Below the pieces are notes generated by a model. That model ran no database searches. It was not told where the DNA came from and saw only the letters and a list, made by a program, of their open reading frames with translations. DNA of 12,128 nt, from positions 1-12,128 of the forward strand of contig JANXZT010000358.1 of NCBI GenBank assembly GCA_025355395.1, given 5' to 3'. Shown in pieces: positions 7,262-12,128 of the stretch. This DNA is from Betaproteobacteria bacterium (GTDB lineage: Bacteria; Pseudomonadota; Gammaproteobacteria; Burkholderiales; Casimicrobiaceae). The translations under genes were made by a program, and so were the position numbers. Each line of letters begins with the position of its first letter. The stretch's first letter is position 1.

Positions 7262-8508
7262 AAGCCTCGCAGATCGTCTCGGTTGCCTTGATCGTTGCCG
7301 GCCTCGCGGTCGCAGGCTTCTGGTTCTTCAGCCACCGCGGTTCATCCGTGCCGATGAAGGCGGCCTCAGACAGGGGCCAGGTCCTCTATTGGTACGACGC
7401 GATGAAGCCCGACGTCCATTTCGACAAACCGGGCAAGTCGCCCTTCATGGATATGCAACTACAGCCGAAGTACGCGAGCGAGGAAAGCGGCGGCTCAATG
7501 ATGATTTCGATCGATCCACGGATGGTACAAAACCTCGGTATCCGCACCAGCACTGTTGAGCGCGGCACTGTCGGCGGTGAGATCCGAACGACCGGTGTTG
7601 TCGCTGTGAACGAAGAGAGTGTTCAGGTGGTCCAGACGCGCGCTGCCGGCTGGGTGGAACGCCTGCACGTGCGAGCGGTTGGCGAGCGTGTCAAACAAGG
7701 AGAGTTGCTCGCCGAAGTGTACTCGCCCGATATCCTGTCCGCCGCGCAGGATCTTGTCGTGGCCGGCCACGCGACGAGCGATGCTTCGAATCAGCCCCTC
7801 GTGGAGGCCGCACGCCATCGCCTGTCCCTCTTGGGGCTCGCCGATCCCGAAATTGCCCGCATCGAAAAAAGCGGCCGGGCAGAGCGGCGCGTCGGGCTAT
7901 TTGCCCCTTTATCGGGGGTGGTTACGGATCTTGGCGTCCGCGAAGGAGGACAGGTCAATCCCGGCATGAATCTGTTCGCCATCGCCGATTTGTCCAAGGT
8001 GTGGCTCATCGCGCAGATCCCTGAGGGTCAGGGTGGGTCTGCGCTACAGGGGCAATCGGCCGAGGCGCGGGTGGTGGCGTTGCCCGCGCATACGTTTCGG
8101 GGGCGCGTTGACTACGTGTACCCGGAGTTGGTTTCGGAGACGAGGACCCTTAAGGCGCGGATCGTTTTTGAGAATCCCCGCATTGAATTGAAGCCGGGTA
8201 TGTACGCGGATGTGATCCTTCAGAGTGCGGCGGGGCCTTCGGCTTTGCAGATGCCGAGCGAAGCACTGATCCGGACCGGCACCCGTACCACGGTCGTTGT
8301 TGCCGATGGCGGCGGGCGCTTTCACCCCGTTGAAGTCGTCGCGGGAGAGGAAAGCAACGGGAAGGTGGCGATCTTCAAGGGTCTCAATGCCGGGGATCAG
8401 GTCGTGACCTCCGGGCAATTCCTCATCGATTCTGAGGCCAACTTGCGAGGAGCCTTCTCTCATATGGCCGCACCGCAAGGCGTGCCAGGAGAGGAGCGCC
8501 AGCCATGA
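7258..8508 (+). CDS. cusB: CusB-like periplasmic adaptor (membrane fusion protein)
   Basis: Encodes 416 residues, linking the RND pump to the outer-membrane channel. Residues 6-24 are an N-terminal membrane anchor or signal. The N-terminal metal site segment is YWYDAMKPDVHFDKPGK (44-60) followed by SPFMDM (61-66). M49, M64 and M66 fall at the positions of the three methionines that bind Cu+/Ag+ in E. coli CusB (from memory of the literature). After it come beta-barrel, lipoyl-like and helical-hairpin regions: VVQTRAAGWVERL near 121-133, GLFAPLSGVVTDLGVREGG near 219-237, and the membrane-proximal C-terminal domain after about 330. AGGAG (7246-7250) precedes the start by 7 nt. It overlaps cusC upstream and cusA downstream by 4 bp each, a strongly coupled operon. 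Confidence 0.9.
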   Translation: MKASQIVSVALIVAGLAVAGFWFFSHRGSSVPMKAASDRGQVLYWYDAMKPDVHFDKPGKSPFMDMQLQPKYASEESGGSMMISIDPRMVQNLGIRTSTVERGTVGGEIRTTGVVAVNEESVQVVQTRAAGWVERLHVRAVGERVKQGELLAEVYSPDILSAAQDLVVAGHATSDASNQPLVEAARHRLSLLGLADPEIARIEKSGRAERRVGLFAPLSGVVTDLGVREGGQVNPGMNLFAIADLSKVWLIAQIPEGQGGSALQGQSAEARVVALPAHTFRGRVDYVYPELVSETRTLKARIVFENPRIELKPGMYADVILQSAAGPSALQMPSEALIRTGTRTTVVVADGGGRFHPVEVVAGEESNGKVAIFKGLNAGDQVVTSGQFLIDSEANLRGAFSHMAAPQGVPGEERQP

Positions 8509-11500
8509 TTGCGGCTCTCATCCGTTGGTCCCTCCACAATCGCTTCCTCGTGCTGATGGCAATCGCCATGCTCACGGCCTGGGGTGTGTATTCGATGCGA
8601 CACATGCCGCTCGATGCGATTCCGGACCTCTCTGATGTGCAGGTCATCATCAAGACAAGCTATCCCGGACAAGCACCGCAAGTGGTCGAGGATCAGGTCA
8701 CCTATCCTTTGGCGACCACGATGTTGTCGGTGCCGGGTGCGAAGACGGTTCGTGGCTACTCGATGTTCGGGGATTCTTTCGTGTATGTGCTGTTCGAGGA
8801 CCACACGGATCTCTACTGGGCGCGCTCCCGGGTGCTCGAGTACCTCTCCCAGGTGCAAGGGCGCCTACCGCCTAACGCGAAGCCCTCCCTTGGTCCGGAT
8901 GCAACGGGTGTGGGTTGGATCTACGAGTACGCGCTCGTGGACCGTACCGGCCACCATGACCTCGCGCAGTTGCGCACGATTCAGGATTGGTTCCTGCGCT
9001 ATGAGCTCAAGACCGTGCCCGATGTCGCGGAGGTCGCCACCCTCGGCGGCATGGTGAACCAGTACCAGGTGGTACTGATGCCCGATCGACTGCGCGCGCT
9101 CAAGATTTCGCAGAGCCAGGTCATCGAGGCTCTGCAGCGCGCTAACAGCGAGGCCGGCGGATCGGTGCTCGATCTTGCGGAGGCCGAGTACATGGTCCGC
9201 GCGACCGGGTATTTGAAGAGCCTGGATGACTTTCGGGCGGTTCCGGTTGGATTGGGTGCGGAGGGCACCCCCATTTTCCTCAAGGATGTGGCCTTCGTGC
9301 AGCGAGGCCCGGAGATCCGGCGCGGCATCGCCGAGTTGGACGGCCAGGGAGAAGTGGTGGGTGGCGTCATCATCTTGCGTTCCGGAAAGAACGCCCTCGC
9401 CACGATTGATGCCGTCAAGGCAAAGCTCGACACACTCAAGCGGGGACTGCCGGCGGGCGTCGAGATCGTTCCCACCTACGACCGATCGGCGCTCATTCGC
9501 CATGCGGTCGATAACTTGAAGGGTAAGCTCATCGAGGAGTTCCTGATCGTTGCCGTGGTATGCGCCGCCTTTCTATTTCATTTGCGCTCATCCCTGGTGG
9601 CAATCGTGACGCTGCCGCTTGGGGTCCTGGCTTCTTTCATCGTCATGCGCTACCAGGGCGTGAATGCGAACATCATGTCCTTGGGAGGGATCGCGATCGC
9701 GATCGGGGCCATGGTTGATGCGGCCATCGTTATGATCGAGAACGCACACAAGCACCTGGAGCACTGGCGGCAGGAGCACGCCGATCGGGAACCCGATGCA
9801 GCTGAGCAGCTGCAGCTCATCGCAAGTGCGGCATCGGAAGTGGGACCTGCGCTTTTCTTCTCCCTCATCATCATCACGCTGTCCTTTGTCCCGGTCTTTA
9901 CCCTCGAAGCGCAAGAAGGACGACTCTTTTCCCCACTTGCCTTTACCAAGACCTACGCGATGGCGGCCGCGGCGGGACTCTCGGTGACCCTGGTGCCCGT
10001 GCTCATGAGCATCTTTATCCGAGGGCGCATTCGCGGTGAGGCCGAGAATCCCCTGAATCGTCTCTTAGGCGCCGTCTACCGCCCGGCGATCGGCTGGGCG
10101 ATGCTACGTCCGTGGTGGATCGTCGGAGGGGCCGTTCTCGTGCTCGTGGTGTCAATCTATCCGGTGCTCAAGATTGGGAGCGAATTCATGCCACCACTCA
10201 ATGAAGGCACGATCCTTTACATGCCGAGTGCGCTGCCGGGCCTCTCGGCAAACAAGGCAACTGAGCTTTTGCAACAGACTGACAGGCTCATCAAACAGTT
10301 CCCGGAAGTCGAGAGCGTTTTCGGAAAGGCGGGCCGCGCCGATACGGCAACAGATCCCGCGCCATTGGAGATGTTCGAGACCACCATTCAGTTCAAACCC
10401 ACCGATCGGTGGCCGGCCGGCATGACAATGGACAAATTGACCGCCGACATGGACGCTGCGCTAAACATTCCTGGTATGTCCAACATTTGGGTCCCGCCCA
10501 TCCGCAACCGCATCGACATGCTGGCGACGGGTATCAAGAGTCCCGTTGGTATCAAGGTCGCGGGTCCCGACCTCCACGTCATCGAGCGCATCGGCGGACA
10601 GATTGAGGATGTCCTCAAGTCTATCCCGGGGACTGTCTCTGCGTTCTCCGAGCGGGTGACCGGTGGCCGCTACATCGAGGTCCGCATTGATCGGTTCGCC
10701 GCCGCCCGCTACGGACTCAACATTCAGAATGTGCAAGACGTCATCACCTATGCGATCGGTGGCGGCGAGGTGACGCAGACCGTGGAGGGTTTGCAGCGCT
10801 TTCCGGTCAATGTCCGCTACCCTCGGGAACTGCGCGATTCCGTGTCGAAGTTACAGCAGCTTCCTGTGATCACTCCCCAAGGAGCAACCGTGACGCTGGG
10901 GAACCTCGCGCAGATCGCCATCACGGATGGACCCACAATGATCCGAAGCGAAAACGCCCGCCCGAACGGTTGGATCTATGTGGACATTCGCGGTCGGGAC
11001 TTGGGCTCCTACGTCAGGGAAGCGCAGCAGTTGGTGGCCCAGAAGGTTCAGCTTCCTGCTGGCTATTCCCTTTCGTGGTCGGGACAGTACGAATACCTCG
11101 CGCGTGCCACCGAGCGTCTCGAGGTCGTTGTGCCCTTTACGTTGGGGATCATTCTCGTGCTCTTGTACCTGATCTTTCGCAGGCTCACCGAGGCGATCCT
11201 CATCATGGCAACGCTGCCTTTCGCCCTCGTCGGCGGCTTCTGGCTCATCTATCTCTTGGGCTACAACATGTCGGTCGCGTCGGCGGTCGGCTTTATAGCC
11301 CTTGCCGGGGTCACGGCCGAGTTCGGCGTCGTCATGCTTCTTTACATCAACCAGTCCGTTGCACGTCACGCCTTGTCCGGGCGATTGCCTGACATTGCCA
11401 CCCTGCGCCAGTCCATCGAAGAGGGGGCTGCATTGCGGGTGCGGCCGCTTGCCATGACGGTCGCGGTGGTCATCGCAGGCCTTCTACCGATCATGTTTGG

Positions 11501-11645
11501 CACGGGAACCGGTTCTGAGGTGATGCGTCGGATCGCGGCGCCGATGGTGGGCGGGATGATCACAGCGCCGCTTCTGACGATGTTCGTGGTACCTGCGGCC
11601 TACTTCCTGCTTCAGCGCAGGAGGATTCCAGCGGGCCCACGGTAG
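8505..11645 (+). CDS. cusA: CusA-like Cu+/Ag+ RND efflux pump (HME family)
   Basis: Encodes 1046 residues, nearly the length of E. coli CusA (1047). It is the proton-driven inner-membrane pump of the tripartite system. It has the RND layout: one N-terminal helix (about 14-31), a large periplasmic loop, helices 2-6 (about 340-505), helix 7 near 540, a second periplasmic loop, and helices 8-12 (about 875-1040). Proton-relay residues D405 and E412 lie in GAMVDAAIVMIENAHK. The periplasmic three-methionine metal site is present at exactly the E. coli numbers, M573, M623 and M672, as are the channel pairs M410-M501 and M403-M486. M391 pairs with M1007, the counterpart of E. coli M1009. The pair M271-M755 is not conserved (I271 and E755 here). 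GGAGAGGAG (8488-8496) precedes the ATG by 8 nt. This supports Cu+/Ag+ rather than Zn/Co/Cd substrates. Confidence 0.95.
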   Translation: MIAALIRWSLHNRFLVLMAIAMLTAWGVYSMRHMPLDAIPDLSDVQVIIKTSYPGQAPQVVEDQVTYPLATTMLSVPGAKTVRGYSMFGDSFVYVLFEDHTDLYWARSRVLEYLSQVQGRLPPNAKPSLGPDATGVGWIYEYALVDRTGHHDLAQLRTIQDWFLRYELKTVPDVAEVATLGGMVNQYQVVLMPDRLRALKISQSQVIEALQRANSEAGGSVLDLAEAEYMVRATGYLKSLDDFRAVPVGLGAEGTPIFLKDVAFVQRGPEIRRGIAELDGQGEVVGGVIILRSGKNALATIDAVKAKLDTLKRGLPAGVEIVPTYDRSALIRHAVDNLKGKLIEEFLIVAVVCAAFLFHLRSSLVAIVTLPLGVLASFIVMRYQGVNANIMSLGGIAIAIGAMVDAAIVMIENAHKHLEHWRQEHADREPDAAEQLQLIASAASEVGPALFFSLIIITLSFVPVFTLEAQEGRLFSPLAFTKTYAMAAAAGLSVTLVPVLMSIFIRGRIRGEAENPLNRLLGAVYRPAIGWAMLRPWWIVGGAVLVLVVSIYPVLKIGSEFMPPLNEGTILYMPSALPGLSANKATELLQQTDRLIKQFPEVESVFGKAGRADTATDPAPLEMFETTIQFKPTDRWPAGMTMDKLTADMDAALNIPGMSNIWVPPIRNRIDMLATGIKSPVGIKVAGPDLHVIERIGGQIEDVLKSIPGTVSAFSERVTGGRYIEVRIDRFAAARYGLNIQNVQDVITYAIGGGEVTQTVEGLQRFPVNVRYPRELRDSVSKLQQLPVITPQGATVTLGNLAQIAITDGPTMIRSENARPNGWIYVDIRGRDLGSYVREAQQLVAQKVQLPAGYSLSWSGQYEYLARATERLEVVVPFTLGIILVLLYLIFRRLTEAILIMATLPFALVGGFWLIYLLGYNMSVASAVGFIALAGVTAEFGVVMLLYINQSVARHALSGRLPDIATLRQSIEEGAALRVRPLAMTVAVVIAGLLPIMFGTGTGSEVMRRIAAPMVGGMITAPLLTMFVVPAAYFLLQRRRIPAGPR

Positions 11646-11660
11646 GTGGATCGATTCACC
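11645..11660 (+). terminator. Hairpin at the cusA stop codon
   Basis: GGTGGA (11645-11650), loop TCGA, TTCACC (11655-11660) form a 6-bp stem with one G-T pair, starting at the last base of the cusA stop codon. The following CTGTTGTGG is only mildly T-rich. It is a possible weak terminator for the cusCBA transcript and could equally be chance. Confidence 0.25.
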
Positions 11661-11743
11661 CTGTTGTGGAGGAAGAATGTCTCTATGAGCCAGGAGGCGG
11701 AGAACAGCTCTGCACCGACTGTTGGTCTCCAGAGCGCGCCCGC

Positions 11744-11912
11744 GCGCACTCTGTCGCACCCTCGCGCATTCCGTCGCAATCGGTCGCTCTCTTAACACAT
11801 TTGAGGCGAAAAAGAAGCTCGAGTTTCGCGCAAAATTCAGGCGAATCTTCATACGCCTGAGTTCGCTGGAGTGGGTTAGTCTCGATATAGCCGCGACGCA
11901 CTCTATCAATGC
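11744..11912 (+). repeat. Candidate transposase-binding repeats, GCGCACTCTGTCGCA type
   Basis: GCGCACTCTGTCGCACC (11744-11760) and GCGCATTCCGTCGCAAT (11764-11780) match at 13 of 17 bases with exactly 20-bp periodicity. A third, decayed copy begins at 11784 (TCGCTCTCT). A fourth copy begins at 11896 (ACGCACTCTATC). Adjacent plus separated ~20-bp sites next to tnsA resemble TnsB-binding sites at a Tn7-type end. The sequence differs from the repeats at 189-333. Confidence 0.45.
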
Positions 11913-11970
11913 ACTTATCCACGAGTATGCTGTGCACTCGCGGAGGAAAGAGTAGGTTGATCACAGAGTA

Positions 11971-11977
11971 GGGAAGG
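11971..11977 (+). promoter_or_regulatory. Ribosome binding site deciding the TTG start of tnsA
   Basis: GGGAAGG lies 8 nt before TTG at 11986. No ATG or GTG exists in this frame between the stop TAG (11953-11955) and the conserved part of the protein, so TTG with this site is the best start. Confidence 0.45.
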
Positions 11978-11985
11978 TTCGACGA

Positions 11986-12128
11986 TTGCCGCAAGCGAGG
12001 CGCATTCCACTCAGTCGCCGCTCCCACATCATCGGATTTCAGTGGACATCGGCTGGCTCCACGGCGCACGAGAGTGCGCTCGAGCGCGACTTCGTCACGC
12101 TGACGAGCTTTGTCAACGTTGCCGCAAC
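11986..12128 (+). CDS. tnsA: TnsA-like transposase endonuclease, N-terminal part (cut by window edge)
   Basis: The first 47 codons read MPQARRIPLSRRSHIIGF, then AHESALERDFVTLTSF (27-42). The basic N-terminus, an IIG(F/Y) turn, and ESxLERDF (29-36) are the N-terminal pattern of the TnsA endonuclease family, where this acidic helix contributes to the nuclease core. In Tn7, TnsA makes the 5' strand cuts together with the TnsB transposase. The gene runs out of the window, so the catalytic Asp and Lys cannot be seen and tnsB/tnsC can only be expected to follow. The start is a TTG with GGGAAGG 8 nt upstream. Direction and position suggest that the Tn7-like element extends to the right, away from the copper genes. 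A Tn6022-type TniA or another TnsA-like nuclease is an equivalent reading. Confidence 0.65.
   Translation, partial: MPQARRIPLSRRSHIIGFQWTSAGSTAHESALERDFVTLTSFVNVAA

Larger units (their letters stand above)
11646..11985. other. Intergenic region, probable end of a Tn7-like element
   Basis: No gene is supported. A GTG-initiated frame (11666-11860, 64 codons) shows no recognisable domain and looks like chance. The region holds the repeat set described at 11744-11912 and leads into a TnsA-like gene. In Tn7-like elements tnsA lies just inside one transposon end and is read inward, so the terminus should lie here. TGTTGTGG at 11662 has the TGT start typical of such ends, but the boundary cannot be fixed from one end alone. 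Confidence 0.45.

Noticed and set aside
8865..9503. Minus-strand frame of 212 codons inside cusA
   Set aside because: Long only because of the codon bias of the sense gene; the sense frame carries all CusA motifs.
11666..11860. GTG-started frame of 64 codons after cusA
   Set aside because: No recognised domain, it reads through the candidate transposase-binding repeats, and no good ribosome binding site supports it.
11916..11926. TTATCCACGAG resembling the reverse complement of the left repeat core
   Set aside because: Only about 7 consecutive bases (TCCACGA) match, which is expected by chance; it does not link the two ends.
11484..12069. Minus-strand frames spanning the end of cusA and the right intergenic region
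   Set aside because: They cross the cusA coding end, the repeats and the TnsA start without any recognisable protein features.

Overview
The window is an accessory metal-resistance (copper/silver) island from a GC-rich Gram-negative bacterium, most likely a gamma- or betaproteobacterium. This rests on the outer-membrane/RND/periplasmic-adaptor efflux triad, the CueR-like regulator and the Tn7-like TnsA at the right edge. The species cannot be named from the sequence. All confident genes are on the + strand.

Layout. Positions 1-325 hold no convincing complete gene. They carry an array of direct repeats (core CTTAATTCGTGGA) that looks like the end of a mobile element. A short membrane-protein ORF (326-523) starts inside the last repeat and is probably a truncated remnant. 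After a leader with three small inverted repeats comes a tightly packed four-gene set (742-2338): a YHS-domain protein, a DUF5676-like membrane protein, a DUF2933-like His-rich membrane protein and an isoprenylcysteine-methyltransferase-like membrane enzyme. Next is a MerR/CueR-type regulator (2466-2870) with a recognisable MerR-type promoter. It overlaps by 4 bp a Cu+ P1B-type ATPase (2867-5332) whose N-terminus carries a YHS domain and a CPMHP/CPICGM heavy-metal-binding segment. A small secreted cysteine-rich protein (5470-5850) precedes cusC-, cusB- and cusA-like genes (6011-11645), which overlap one another by 4 bp. The right edge holds a repeat-bearing intergenic region and the first ~47 codons of a TnsA-like transposase endonuclease.

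How the parts work together. The regulator probably senses monovalent metal and opens the regulator/ATPase promoter. The ATPase moves Cu+ (or Ag+) from cytoplasm to periplasm. The CusCBA-type tripartite pump then takes metal across the outer membrane, using methionine sites that are almost all conserved at the E. coli positions. No CusF is present between cusC and cusB, so the cysteine-rich secreted protein is a candidate periplasmic metal carrier or buffer. The roles of the YHS, DUF5676, DUF2933 and methyltransferase proteins are not established; their cysteine- and histidine-rich segments and their position suggest metal handling at the inner membrane. The island is flanked by two different repeat arrays, which suggests that two separate mobile elements bound it.
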